The notes: generated from the sequence alone by a model not told the origin. A DNA stretch of 64,000 nt from an uncultured Dokdonia sp. (GCF_947496725.1 NZ_CANMDS010000004.1:310001-374000); one strand, 5' to 3'; shown: positions 34,507 to 43,330, counted from the stretch's first letter. Numbers and translations are program-made.

Positions 34507-35395
34507 ACAAGCCAGATTTATTATTGCTTTATTATTGTTTACAGGGACAATGAGCGCACAGTTGACAGATTTGGCACGAGTAGAGTATACCTATTTCCCA
34601 CAGAGTGATTCAGATAATTCTTTTAGGAGGTTTAGATCATTTATAAACGTACCTGTAAAACTTAAAGAAGATGTTTATCTCGTACCAGGTTTTGAGTACC
34701 GTAATGTAAATTTAAAGTTTGAAGATGTTACTCCTTTTAGCCGTGAGGATCTGGATAGATTTCAATCTTTTAGTCTTTCGCTAGGCTACACGCAAAAATT
34801 AAATGATAAATGGCGTTTGGGTGCAAAAATAGGCACAAGGGTTACCTCAAATTTTAGTACAGAATCTTTTTCTAGTAGTGATGTAGTGCACACCGGCGCA
34901 ATATATTTTATAAATGATAAGACTAAAGATGGTCTTGATAAACCGTGGAGACTTATTGTAGGTGGGAGATATGACACAGAGTCTGGTAGACCGTTTCCAT
35001 TACCTTTTGTAAATTACTATCGTGAGTTTCATCCAGACTGGTCGTTTACCTTAGGGGTGCCTAAATCTAATATAAAGCGCTATTTTGGTAAAAACAGAGA
35101 ACATATCATTCAGAGTTTTTTAAGTCTTGACGGTTTTTATGCAAACATTCAAGATAATGTAGAAGTAAATATACCAGAAGGGGAGTTTGAAACAGCAGAG
35201 AGTATCTCTATGACGGTTGCCCTTTTTGGATTAGGGTATGAATATTGCTTTACAAAACATCTAGTGTTTTATTTTTATGCTGGACACACCGTTATAAACG
35301 ACATACGACTACGTGATGGAGATCGTAATGACGTTTTTACAATAAATGATAAGAACACCTTTTATGGTCGTTCTGGAATAAAATTTAAATTATAA
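34499..35395 (+). CDS. Outer-membrane beta-barrel protein (DUF6268-like)
   Basis: 298 residues. The signal peptide is cleaved after SA-Q at ~21. The mature part is made of alternating strands with aromatic ends (VYLVPGFEYRNVNLKF, WRLGAKIGTRVTSNF, WRLIVGGRYDTES) and ends in FKL, with the aromatic-two-before-end pattern of outer-membrane barrels. The DUF6268 name is a memory-based guess. It lies between the channel gene (8-bp overlap) and a response regulator gene (2-bp gap), so it may be under the same envelope-stress control. Confidence 0.7.
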   Translation: MIKQARFIIALLLFTGTMSAQLTDLARVEYTYFPQSDSDNSFRRFRSFINVPVKLKEDVYLVPGFEYRNVNLKFEDVTPFSREDLDRFQSFSLSLGYTQKLNDKWRLGAKIGTRVTSNFSTESFSSSDVVHTGAIYFINDKTKDGLDKPWRLIVGGRYDTESGRPFPLPFVNYYREFHPDWSFTLGVPKSNIKRYFGKNREHIIQSFLSLDGFYANIQDNVEVNIPEGEFETAESISMTVALFGLGYEYCFTKHLVFYFYAGHTVINDIRLRDGDRNDVFTINDKNTFYGRSGIKFKL

Positions 35396-35397
35396 TA

Positions 35398-36561
35398 ATG
35401 GCAAAGATTTTAATTATAGAAGATGAGGCTGCGATAAGACGTGTTCTTACCAAAATATTATCTGAAGAGAGTAAGGAGTATCAGGTAGAAGAAGCTGGAG
35501 ATGGCCTAGAGGGTATAAACAAAATTAGAGAAGAAGATTATGACCTTGTGCTTTGTGATATTAAAATGCCAAAAATGGATGGTGTTGAGGTGCTAGAGGC
35601 TGCACGTAAGCTCAAGCCAGAAGTACCTATGGTAATGATCTCTGGTCACGGTGATCTTGATACAGCTGTAAACACAATGCGCCTAGGCGCTTTTGATTAT
35701 ATATCAAAACCACCAGACCTCAATAGATTACTTAATACTGTGCGCAACGCACTAGACCGCAAAACGCTCGTGGTAGAAAATATAAAGCTCAAAAAGAAAG
35801 TGAGCAAGAAGTACGAGATGGTAGGTGAGAGTGAAGAAATAGGGCAAATCAAAGCGATGATTGAGAAGGTGGCTCCTACAGATGCACGAGTACTTATTAC
35901 AGGACCTAATGGAACAGGTAAAGAACTTGTGGCACACTGGCTACACGAAAAAAGTGAACGTTCTAAAGGACCACTTGTAGAGGTAAACTGTGCCGCAATA
36001 CCATCAGAGCTTATAGAAAGCGAACTCTTTGGCCACGTAAAAGGAGCTTTTACAAGTGCAAATAAGGATCGCGCAGGAAAATTTGAAGCAGCAAATGGGG
36101 GTACCATCTTTCTTGATGAGATAGGCGATATGAGCCTATCTGCACAAGCCAAAGTACTAAGAGCACTACAAGAAAGTAGAGTGCAGCGAGTAGGTAGTGA
36201 TAAAGATATTAAAGTAGATGTGCGCGTAGTAGCAGCGACTAATAAAAACCTAAAGCAAGAAATTGCAGATGGAAATTTTAGAGAAGATTTATATCACAGG
36301 CTTGCGGTTATACTAATCAAAGTACCTGCACTTAATGACCGTCGTAACGATATTCCTATCCTTATAGCACATTTTGCAAAGAAGATCTCGCAAGAGCAAG
36401 GCACCGCGCTTAAAACGTTTTCAAGCAAAGCCATAGACCTTTTAAAAGCCTATGACTGGACGGGTAATATACGAGAATTACGCAACGTGGTAGAGCGTCT
36501 TATTATCTTAAGTGGGGCAGAGGTTACCGAGGGAGATGTTAAACTATTTGCAAGTAAATAA
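35398..36561 (+). CDS. Sigma-54-interacting response regulator lacking a DNA-binding domain
   Basis: 387 residues. Receiver at 1-120 with phosphoacceptor Asp54 (LVLCDIKMPKMDG), then a complete AAA+ domain: Walker A from Gly169 (GPNGTGKE), sigma-54 loop GAFTSA at 216-221 (GAFTGA in most), Walker B FLDEIGD, arginine-finger region and the C-terminal WTGNIRELRNVVER. It stops shortly after (EGDVKLFASK), with no Fis-type helix-turn-helix, so it may act on RNA polymerase from solution, as described for FlgR and CtcC. No kinase gene lies adjacent. The stop is genuine, not a window effect. Confidence 0.92.
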   Translation: MAKILIIEDEAAIRRVLTKILSEESKEYQVEEAGDGLEGINKIREEDYDLVLCDIKMPKMDGVEVLEAARKLKPEVPMVMISGHGDLDTAVNTMRLGAFDYISKPPDLNRLLNTVRNALDRKTLVVENIKLKKKVSKKYEMVGESEEIGQIKAMIEKVAPTDARVLITGPNGTGKELVAHWLHEKSERSKGPLVEVNCAAIPSELIESELFGHVKGAFTSANKDRAGKFEAANGGTIFLDEIGDMSLSAQAKVLRALQESRVQRVGSDKDIKVDVRVVAATNKNLKQEIADGNFREDLYHRLAVILIKVPALNDRRNDIPILIAHFAKKISQEQGTALKTFSSKAIDLLKAYDWTGNIRELRNVVERLIILSGAEVTEGDVKLFASK

Positions 36562-36614
36562 CATAACTTGAAAACTTTTATATCTTTATAAAACATCAAT
36601 TAAAATCAAATAAT

Positions 36615-37604
36615 ATGAAAAAAATTACTCTTTTAGTTTTACTATCAACCTTTGCATTAGGAGCTCAAGAAGGCTTAGTGCAAAATAATGGTCTTGAGAC
36701 TGCCTCAGCACAACGTGATGCGCAAGCTATTATTTTTGATCAACCTTCTGCTGGTGGTAGCGGGATTGTTTCAGACGTTTTTAACGGGATCCCAGGTGCA
36801 GTTTACTCTGCAGATGACTTTATTATAGAGGCAGAAAATATTGCCGAAGTTGATATGATTACCGTTTATGGTTTTCAGAATTCTGGAAACTTCCTTACAG
36901 CTATAGAAGGTTTTGACCTTTTTATTTATGCAGATGTAGACGGTTTACCAGGCGGAGATCCTTCTGGAGCTGGTGAGGCTGCCTTACTAGAAATTGTAAA
37001 TCTTGCGCCAGATAGCCCAGCATTAACAATAGTAGAAACTGTTTCAGATGATCCAATGTTTTCAAATTCTTACGATCTTACAGTAGATGTTACGGTTGCA
37101 AATGGAGAAGCATTGACCTTAGATGCTGGTCTTTACTGGATAGTAGCCGCGCCTCGAGTAGGTGCTGGTGTGACAAATTCTCCAGATAGATGGGTCTGGT
37201 TTGATGCAGGGGTAGATGTAGGTGAGCAAGCACATCTAATTGATGTAGATGATATTTTTGGTGCGGGAGCAACATCGTGGACACCATTTACAGATCTTGG
37301 ATTAACTTTTGACTCAATAGCGTTTACTATAGAAGGTACAGAGACGCTTAGTGCTGGTAATAATGGAAATATAGATTCATTTTCTGTACACCCTAACCCT
37401 ACTGTAGATCGTTTTAATATTACAGGTACAAACAATCTTTCTGTAAAAGGAGTTACTATCTTTAATTTATTAGGTCAGAGCGTACTTACCTTAGATGGTA
37501 ATATGACTACAGTAGATATTTCTTCTCTGAATAAAGGAGTTTATGTAGTAGAAATACTTGGAGAAAACAATACAAAAACAACAAGACGCATTGTAAAAAA
37601 ATAA
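36615..37604 (+). CDS. Secreted protein with type IX secretion C-terminal sorting domain
   Basis: 329 residues. N-terminal signal peptide (MKKITLLVLLSTFALGAQ), then a ~225-residue Asp/Gly-rich beta region of unknown function containing WIVAAPR and WVWFDAGVD. The last ~75 residues are a classic type A T9SS sorting domain: FSVHPNPTVDRFNI, VTIFNLLGQSV, VDISSLNKGVYVVEI, TTRRIVKK. The protein is therefore exported across the outer membrane and probably released or surface-anchored. A single gene with a terminator-like hairpin 34 bp after the stop. Confidence 0.88.
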   Translation: MKKITLLVLLSTFALGAQEGLVQNNGLETASAQRDAQAIIFDQPSAGGSGIVSDVFNGIPGAVYSADDFIIEAENIAEVDMITVYGFQNSGNFLTAIEGFDLFIYADVDGLPGGDPSGAGEAALLEIVNLAPDSPALTIVETVSDDPMFSNSYDLTVDVTVANGEALTLDAGLYWIVAAPRVGAGVTNSPDRWVWFDAGVDVGEQAHLIDVDDIFGAGATSWTPFTDLGLTFDSIAFTIEGTETLSAGNNGNIDSFSVHPNPTVDRFNITGTNNLSVKGVTIFNLLGQSVLTLDGNMTTVDISSLNKGVYVVEILGENNTKTTRRIVKK

Positions 37605-37637
37605 TGAGACCTTGTACTCATTAACTTAGTCTAAAGT

Positions 37638-37664
37638 AAAAAGGTTGTCTATTGGCAACCTTTT
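37638..37664 (+). terminator. Terminator-like hairpin immediately upstream of ppk2
   Basis: Stem AAAAGGTTGTC/GGCAACCTTTT (one G-U) and a TTTTCTTTT run. It probably ends the T9SS cargo transcript, but its T-run stops only ~10 bp before the next start codon. Confidence 0.75.
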
Positions 37665-37679
37665 CTTTTATATTTATAT

Positions 37680-38549
37680 ATGGATTACAACACATTTAAA
37701 GTAACAGCGCCCGTAAAGCTTTCAGATAAGAGCACGACGCTTTTTCAAGATCAAGAAGAAAAAGAACTAGAGAAAAAACTCAAAAAAGTACGCAAGCAGC
37801 TCGGTAAACTTCAAGACACAATGTACGCGCACGATAAGTATGCGGTACTCGTATGTTTGCAGGGTATGGATACCTCTGGTAAAGACAGCCTTATAAGAGA
37901 AGTCTTTAAAGACTTTAATGCTCGTGGTGTTGAGGTACAAAGCTTTAAAGTACCTACAGATCTTGAGCTGGGTCACGATTACCTGTGGCGTCATTATATC
38001 GCACTACCTCAGAGAGGAAAATTTGGTGTGCACAACCGCACACATTATGAAAATGTACTAGTCACGCGCGTACATCCCGAGTATATTCTGGGTGAAAACC
38101 TACCAGATGTCCACACGGTAGAAGATGTAAATGACGCTTTCTGGGATAAGCGTTTTGAGCAGATCAAAAACTTTGAAAAGCATCTTGTAGAAAACGGGAC
38201 ACTTATCTATAAGTTCTTTATGCATCTATCAAAAGGTGAACAAAAAAATAGATTGCTACGTCGTCTGGAGAAAAAAGAAAAAAATTGGAAATTTTCTGCC
38301 GGCGACCTCAAAGAGCGCAAGCTATGGGATACCTATCAAACTTATTATGAAGACGCTATAAACCGCACCTCCACAGATAAGGCACCGTGGTACGTTATCC
38401 CTGCAGATAATAAACCCGCTGCTCGTCTAGCAGTTGCAAGCATTTTACTAGAGACACTCTCGCAATATGAAGATATACAAGAGCCAGAACTAGATGATAA
38501 AACAAAAGCAAATCTTTCAGCATACAAAGAACAGTTAGAAAATGAATAA
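37680..38549 (+). CDS. ppk2: Polyphosphate kinase 2 family protein
   Basis: 289 residues, single PPK2 domain. Walker A GMDTSGKDS at 62-70, the lid/second motif FKVPTDLELGHDYLWRHY (~95-112; quoted in part) and FGVHNRTHYENVLV, with KWKFSAGDLKERKLWDTY-type C-terminal motif. PPK2 enzymes transfer phosphate between polyphosphate and nucleotides. Most short single-domain members use polyP to phosphorylate NDP or NMP. The start is 15 bp after a hairpin's T-run, and the end overlaps the M28 peptidase gene by 8 bp. Confidence 0.93.
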   Translation: MDYNTFKVTAPVKLSDKSTTLFQDQEEKELEKKLKKVRKQLGKLQDTMYAHDKYAVLVCLQGMDTSGKDSLIREVFKDFNARGVEVQSFKVPTDLELGHDYLWRHYIALPQRGKFGVHNRTHYENVLVTRVHPEYILGENLPDVHTVEDVNDAFWDKRFEQIKNFEKHLVENGTLIYKFFMHLSKGEQKNRLLRRLEKKEKNWKFSAGDLKERKLWDTYQTYYEDAINRTSTDKAPWYVIPADNKPAARLAVASILLETLSQYEDIQEPELDDKTKANLSAYKEQLENE

Positions 38550-39969
38550 AGTACTCAAAAACATCTTTACGGTTGCTGTAGTGGTGGGGGTTTCCGCTTT
38601 CGCGAAAGCGCAAAACGACTCAATCACCGTACGTAACATCTATACAGAAGCATTAACAAAAGGGCAGAGCTACCAGTGGCTTGATTACCTCTCTAATGAT
38701 ATAGGCTCTCGCCTAAGCGGAAGTCTAGGTGCCGAAAGAGCCGTAACCTGGACAAAAGCCGAACTTGTAAAGGCAGGCCTTGATAAAGTCTGGTTACAAC
38801 CGGTAATGGTACCTAAGTGGGTACGTGGCGAGGCAGAAAGAGCACATATAGAAGGAGAAAATGCACGCATAACCTCTGTGCCTATTTGTGCACTAGGAGG
38901 ATCTGTGGCGACTAAGTCTGTAGGACTTAGAGCAAACGTAGTAGAGGTAATGGGTATAGAAGAGCTCAAAGCGCTTGGGGAGGAAAATGTAAAAGGTAAA
39001 ATAGTCTTTTATAACCGCCCTATGAATGATGAGCTTATACGCACCTTTCAAGCGTATGGTGGTTGTGTAGACCAGCGATATGCAGGAGCTATGGAGGCTG
39101 CAAAGCTAGGTGCAGTGGGAGTGATAGTAAGGTCTGTTACGCACAGTATAGATGATTACCCACATACGGGGTCTATGTCTTATGGAGATTTACCTGTGTC
39201 AAAACGTATACCTGCCGCTGCCATAAGTACAAAAGGGGCAAACCTGTTAAGTACATCTTTAAAGCTCAATCCAGAGTTAAAATTCTTTTACAAGATGTCT
39301 TGTAAAAATATGGGAGAAGTTGAGTCGTACAATGTGATAGGTGAGATAACAGGGAGTGAGTTTCCTAATAAATATATGGTTGTAGGTGGTCATTTAGACT
39401 CTTGGGATCTAGGAGATGGCTCTCACGATGATGGTGCAGGAGTTGTACAGAGTATGGAAGTCTTACGACTTATGAAGGCAGTAGGATATAAACCTAAGCA
39501 TAGCATACGTGTGGTATTATTTATGAATGAAGAAAACGGTTTACGTGGAGGTAGAAAATATGCAGAAGAAGCTAAGGCAAAAGGTGAGCAACACATCTTT
39601 GCACTAGAGAGTGACTCAGGTGGGTTTACACCTAGAGGCTTCTCTTTTGATACAGATGATCGTAATTATAATGAAGTACTAAGCTGGAAATCGCTTTTTG
39701 AGCCTTACCTCATACACGACTTTACAAGAGGAGGTAGTGGTGCAGATATTGGTCCACTTAAAGCTACAAATGAAGGGATTGTACTAGCTGGCTTACGACC
39801 AGACTCGCAACGTTATTTTGACCATCACCACGCGGCAAATGATACTTTTGATGCGGTAAATAAACGAGAACTAGAACTAGGCGCAGCAACTATGACAAGT
39901 CTTGTGTACTTAATGGATAACTATATTCAAAAACCTGCCAAATTAATACAGGCACCCATAAAGCAATAA
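38542..39969 (+). CDS. M28-family zinc metallopeptidase, exported
   Basis: 475 residues. The signal peptide ends at SAFAKA-Q (about residues 18-24); the palindrome copy at 38595 encodes the AKA that forms the signal peptidase site. A PA-like insert (~120-240) is followed by the zinc peptidase core: His284 in GGHLDSWD, Asp296 in SHDDGAG, Glu330/331 in MNEENG, ESDSGG, and the final His in DHHHAAND. Family members are aminopeptidases or carboxypeptidases. It overlaps ppk2 by 8 bp. Confidence 0.92.
   Translation: MNKVLKNIFTVAVVVGVSAFAKAQNDSITVRNIYTEALTKGQSYQWLDYLSNDIGSRLSGSLGAERAVTWTKAELVKAGLDKVWLQPVMVPKWVRGEAERAHIEGENARITSVPICALGGSVATKSVGLRANVVEVMGIEELKALGEENVKGKIVFYNRPMNDELIRTFQAYGGCVDQRYAGAMEAAKLGAVGVIVRSVTHSIDDYPHTGSMSYGDLPVSKRIPAAAISTKGANLLSTSLKLNPELKFFYKMSCKNMGEVESYNVIGEITGSEFPNKYMVVGGHLDSWDLGDGSHDDGAGVVQSMEVLRLMKAVGYKPKHSIRVVLFMNEENGLRGGRKYAEEAKAKGEQHIFALESDSGGFTPRGFSFDTDDRNYNEVLSWKSLFEPYLIHDFTRGGSGADIGPLKATNEGIVLAGLRPDSQRYFDHHHAANDTFDAVNKRELELGAATMTSLVYLMDNYIQKPAKLIQAPIKQ
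38595..38610. repeat. Dispersed palindrome copy 10 (perfect 16 bp, in signal-peptide codons)
   Basis: CGCTTTCGCGAAAGCG, read as AFAKA directly before the predicted signal peptidase cleavage site. Confidence 0.95.
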
Positions 39970-39974
39970 GGGTT

Positions 39975-40050
39975 TTAGATAATGCCTTTTTCTTGATAAA
40001 TGGCAATACCTTTATCTATCATATCACTAATGGATGCTTCTAGCGAGGCG
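39975..40050 (-). pseudogene. Remnant 3' end of the DUF1801-like gene
   Basis: On the minus strand this reads ASLEASISDMIDKGIAIYQEKGII then stop, nearly the same C-terminus as the intact gene at 41483-41863. Homology ends at 40050 in the upstream direction and no start is present. Its stop lies 5 bp from the M28 peptidase stop, the tight convergent packing usual in this genome, so this is probably the original end of the gene. Confidence 0.75.
39988..40050. repeat. 63-bp direct repeat, left copy
   Basis: Identical base for base to 41502-41564. The two copies bracket the kelch lipoprotein gene. Confidence 0.95.
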
Positions 40051-40120
40051 CCCTTTTCTTTATTAGCTATAACGTTTAAGATTTGTTATTTTCACAGCTT
40101 TTAACCTAAATCAATTATTC

Positions 40121-41467
40121 GTGAATAAGTCAATTACCAATCCTTTATTTCTTTCTAAGATATTGTCTTTAATTTTAGTTGTTTTGACTATTTCGTCTTG
40201 CTCTGGTGAGGATGAAGAAGCAACAATGCCAACTTCAGACGACAGTGGTGATATGATGGAGGAAATTAATTTACCTCCTAATTCTTTTTCCTTACTAAAC
40301 GTACCTAATGAATCATTAGGCGTGACAGTAGTTCCTACGCTCGAGTGGACAACTTCGGTTGATCCTAATGGAGATACAGTTACTTATGAACTATTTTTAG
40401 ACACATCTAGTAATCCAGTAACAAGTATAGAAGAGAGTCTGTCTAATGTTTCTTATACTTTAGTTAATCCATTAGAGCCGTACCAAAAATATTATTGGAA
40501 AGTTGTAGCAAAAGACCCGAGTGGAGAGTTAACTACGAGCCCTATTTTCAGCTTCACCACAAGTGGAGTTATATTTCCTCAACAAGCTTTAGTTTCCGAA
40601 GCTCCTTTTGAAGGCAGGATTAGTCATAGTTTATTGAATTTTAATAACAAGTTATGGCTTCTTGCAGGTTTTGCAGGAGGACCAACATACTATGGAGATT
40701 TATGGAATTCTGAAGATGGTGAGAATTGGTCACTAGTTTCAGAGGTGGCACCATTTGGACGTAGATACTTGCAATCTGCGGTCGTTCACGATGGTAAACT
40801 TTGGGTTATAGGAGGTTACAATGGAGATGATTTAGAGTTTACTAATGACGTTTGGAGTACAGAGGATGGGCTGTTATGGACTCAGGAAACGGCAAATGCT
40901 GCTTTTGCGCCAAGAGGTAATGCTTCATTAACAAGTTTTAATGGCTCATTGTGGTTAATAGGTGGTGTTCAAGAAAACAATGCAGGATTTATAAATGAAG
41001 TTTGGAACTCAACAGATGGGATTAATTGGACATTAGTAAATGATAATCCAGCTTTTAGTGAAAGAAGTTCTCATAGTGCGTTTGTTTTTGAAAATAAGTT
41101 ATGGATTGTTGGTGGAACCGTAACTTCTAGTTTAAGCTCTAACGAAATATGGAATTCTACAGACGGAAACACGTGGACCCAAGTCCAAACCAACGGAGAA
41201 ATATTTACAGAAAGGACTTTAAGCTCAATACAAATTTTTGATGATAGAATTTGGCTTTTTGGAGGTTTACAGAATAGTACTTTAGGAAGCTCTGACGAAA
41301 TATGGATGAGTGAAGATGGTGAGAACTGGAACTTAGCTATAGATAGAAGTGTCTTTGGTAAGCGATATTCAGTAGCAACAACTGTTTTTCAAGATCGAAT
41401 TTATCTAGTTTCTGGAAGTTTAGAAGATGCATCAGAAATCCCAAATGATGTTTGGGTATTTGAATAA
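40121..41467 (+). CDS. Lipoprotein with fibronectin-III-like domain and kelch-type propeller
   Basis: 448 residues from a GTG start. Lipobox Cys27 (TISSC), acidic linker, an FN3-like domain at ~50-150 (TLEWTTSVDPNGDTV, YYWKVVAKDPSGE), then five kelch-like blades. These recur every ~50 residues with an (V/I)W-N/S-S/T-x-DG-x-x-W core near 193, 243, 293, 342 and 393. Probably a surface-exposed binding protein. It lies between 63-bp direct repeats, carries no palindrome copy, and its codon use looks more AT-rich than its neighbours, all suggesting a later insertion. Confidence 0.85.
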   Translation: MNKSITNPLFLSKILSLILVVLTISSCSGEDEEATMPTSDDSGDMMEEINLPPNSFSLLNVPNESLGVTVVPTLEWTTSVDPNGDTVTYELFLDTSSNPVTSIEESLSNVSYTLVNPLEPYQKYYWKVVAKDPSGELTTSPIFSFTTSGVIFPQQALVSEAPFEGRISHSLLNFNNKLWLLAGFAGGPTYYGDLWNSEDGENWSLVSEVAPFGRRYLQSAVVHDGKLWVIGGYNGDDLEFTNDVWSTEDGLLWTQETANAAFAPRGNASLTSFNGSLWLIGGVQENNAGFINEVWNSTDGINWTLVNDNPAFSERSSHSAFVFENKLWIVGGTVTSSLSSNEIWNSTDGNTWTQVQTNGEIFTERTLSSIQIFDDRIWLFGGLQNSTLGSSDEIWMSEDGENWNLAIDRSVFGKRYSVATTVFQDRIYLVSGSLEDASEIPNDVWVFE

Positions 41468-41482
41468 AATACGCAGCTTGAT

Positions 41483-41863
41483 TTATTTTGTCAGCAGTCC
41501 CTTTTCTTGATAAATGGCAATACCTTTATCTATCATATCACTAATGGATGCTTCTAGCGAGGCGTCCATTTTTTTTATATGAAAACAACTCTTGCCCTTA
41601 AGACATTTTTTAAGCGCAGGGTCTATGTCTGTAAAAGCCGCAACATCTGTATAAATAGGGAAGAAGTAAAGTCTACAGTCTTTGGGTTTGGGTATCACAC
41701 TTGCAAAGTAATGACCATCTACTTTTTGTTTGCCTTGCATTGTGGGTATAATTCCCGCCGCCTCAAGACCTGCGCTGTCGTCTTTTCTGAGTTGTAGCTT
41801 GTCTTCGTGGGCTTTAATAAGTGTTCTTAAAGCTAGGTCTATTTCTATAGGGTTAGTGAGCAT
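41483..41863 (-). CDS. DUF1801-like small protein
   Basis: 126 residues, cytoplasmic. The C-terminal half (CRLYFFPIYTDVAAF, LKKCLKGKSCFHIKKMD) fits the DUF1801/YdhG-like pattern of a gated beta-sheet with KGKSC...KK; function unknown. The last ~21 codons lie inside the 63-bp repeat, and its current tail (GLLTK) differs from the remnant at 39975 (GII). The gene's end therefore appears to have been replaced when the kelch segment came in. Confidence 0.75.
   Translation of the reverse strand: MLTNPIEIDLALRTLIKAHEDKLQLRKDDSAGLEAAGIIPTMQGKQKVDGHYFASVIPKPKDCRLYFFPIYTDVAAFTDIDPALKKCLKGKSCFHIKKMDASLEASISDMIDKGIAIYQEKGLLTK
41502..41564. repeat. 63-bp direct repeat, right copy
   Basis: Identical to 39988-40050; it lies within the 3' end of the DUF1801-like gene. 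Confidence 0.95.
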
Positions 41864-41950
41864 AGGTATGATGTACTATGTGATTAATGCTTTAAGATAA
41901 GAATTTGCTATTAAACTACTCGGTCTTTGTTTATGGATGAAGTATTTTTG

Positions 41951-41966
41951 CGCTTTCGCGAAAGCG
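41951..41966. repeat. Dispersed palindrome copy 11 (perfect 16 bp, just before MATE start)
   Basis: CGCTTTCGCGAAAGCG, 17 bp before the preferred MATE ATG. It would read RFRES only if the upstream start at 41933 were used. Confidence 0.95.
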
Positions 41967-41983
41967 TAAAAAAAACCAACCCA

Positions 41984-43330
41984 ATGCAGTTTTCAGACTA
42001 CACAAAAGAATTTGGCACAAACCTTAAAATAGCATTCCCTATAATGCTGGGACAGCTGGGTCATATACTTGTAGCTCTCGCAGATAACTTGATGGTAGGG
42101 CAGCTAGGTGCCGCACAACTGGCAGCAGTAAGTCTGGGTAATAGTCTCGTTTTTATAGCACTCTCTATAGGTATAGGTTTCTCATTTGCCATCACGCCAC
42201 TTGTGGCAGAGGCAGATGGTCAAGGTAATATAGAGAAGGGGCGACTGCACTTTCACCACGGGGTGATTATGTGTGCTGTAAACGGTGTGTTGCTTTTTGT
42301 AACCTTGCTTATTGCAAAGCCGGTTTTGTATATGCTAGACCAACCGCCAGAGGTGGTAGCGCTTGCGATACCGTACCTTGAGATTGTAGCGTTATCTATG
42401 ATTCCGCTTATGATTTTTCAAGCTTTTAAGCAGTTTGCAGATGGATTGTCACAAACTAAATATGCGATGTATGCCACTATACTTGCAAATATTGTAAATG
42501 TCTTATTTAACTATGTGCTCATTTACGGGATCTGGATTTTTCCAAGGCTTGAGGTTGAGGGGGCTGCCTGGGGGACACTCATATCACGATTTTTTATGCT
42601 GGGGCTGCTCATTTTTATGCTTTCGCGAAAGCGTAAATTTAAATCGTATTTTTTCTGGGATGGTGCAAGTCACATACAGCTTAGCGAGTTTAAAACACTT
42701 ATAAAACTAGGTTTTCCCACAGCTTTACAAATGCTTTTTGAAGTAGGTGTGTTTACGGCGGCTATTTTCTTATCTGGAATTCTGGGGACTAATGCCCAGG
42801 CGGCAAATCAAATTGCGCTTAATCTTGCGTCTATGACATTTATGATAGCTGTAGGGCTGGGAGTCACGGGTACCATACGTGTAGGAAACCAAAAGGGGAA
42901 AAGGGATTATCCAAATTTGAGGCGTATCGCTTTTTCTATCTTTATACTTTGTTTCCTTATCGAGGCGGTCTTTGCTGTAGGTTTTATAGTGCTCAAAGAC
43001 TGGTTACCTCCTTTCTATATAGATAATCCAGAGGTGATTTTTATGGCAGCACAATTACTCGTTGTGGCAGCATTGTTTCAGCTCAGTGATGGAGTACAAG
43101 TTACCATTCTAGGTGCGTTAAGAGGTTTACAAGATGTAAATATCCCTACAGTGATATGTTTTATAGCTTACTGGGTAATAGGCTTCCCGGTGATGTGGTA
43201 TTTTGGGAAAGAGGCGCAAATGGGTGTTCAAGGCATCTGGGTAGGGCTACTGGTAGGGCTCACAGCATCTGCCACAATGCTATATTTTAGATTTAACTAC
43301 CTTAGTAAAAAGTTGATAAGTGGGGTGTAA
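41984..43330 (+). CDS. MATE-family efflux transporter
   Basis: 448 residues from the ATG at 41984, with 12 membrane helices. The frame extends to 41933 (ATG) and 41927 (TTG), but MQFSDYTKEFGTNLKIAFPIMLGQLG is the family-like start, and the extra 17-19 residues would come mostly from the palindrome. Typical MATE segments are DNLMVGQLGAAQLAAVSLGNS (first part DNLMVGQLG) and PTALQMLFEVGVF. It exports drugs or metabolites in exchange for Na+ or H+. LSRKR in a cytoplasmic loop comes from a second copy at 42619. Confidence 0.92.
   Translation: MQFSDYTKEFGTNLKIAFPIMLGQLGHILVALADNLMVGQLGAAQLAAVSLGNSLVFIALSIGIGFSFAITPLVAEADGQGNIEKGRLHFHHGVIMCAVNGVLLFVTLLIAKPVLYMLDQPPEVVALAIPYLEIVALSMIPLMIFQAFKQFADGLSQTKYAMYATILANIVNVLFNYVLIYGIWIFPRLEVEGAAWGTLISRFFMLGLLIFMLSRKRKFKSYFFWDGASHIQLSEFKTLIKLGFPTALQMLFEVGVFTAAIFLSGILGTNAQAANQIALNLASMTFMIAVGLGVTGTIRVGNQKGKRDYPNLRRIAFSIFILCFLIEAVFAVGFIVLKDWLPPFYIDNPEVIFMAAQLLVVAALFQLSDGVQVTILGALRGLQDVNIPTVICFIAYWVIGFPVMWYFGKEAQMGVQGIWVGLLVGLTASATMLYFRFNYLSKKLISGV
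42619..42633. repeat. Dispersed palindrome copy 12 (15 bp, inside MATE gene)
   Basis: GCTTTCGCGAAAGCG (left outer base T), read as LSRKR. Confidence 0.95.

Noticed and set aside
39988-41564. Insertion sequence around the kelch gene
   Set aside because: No transposase frame, no terminal inverted repeats; the 63-bp direct repeats are too long for a normal target-site duplication.
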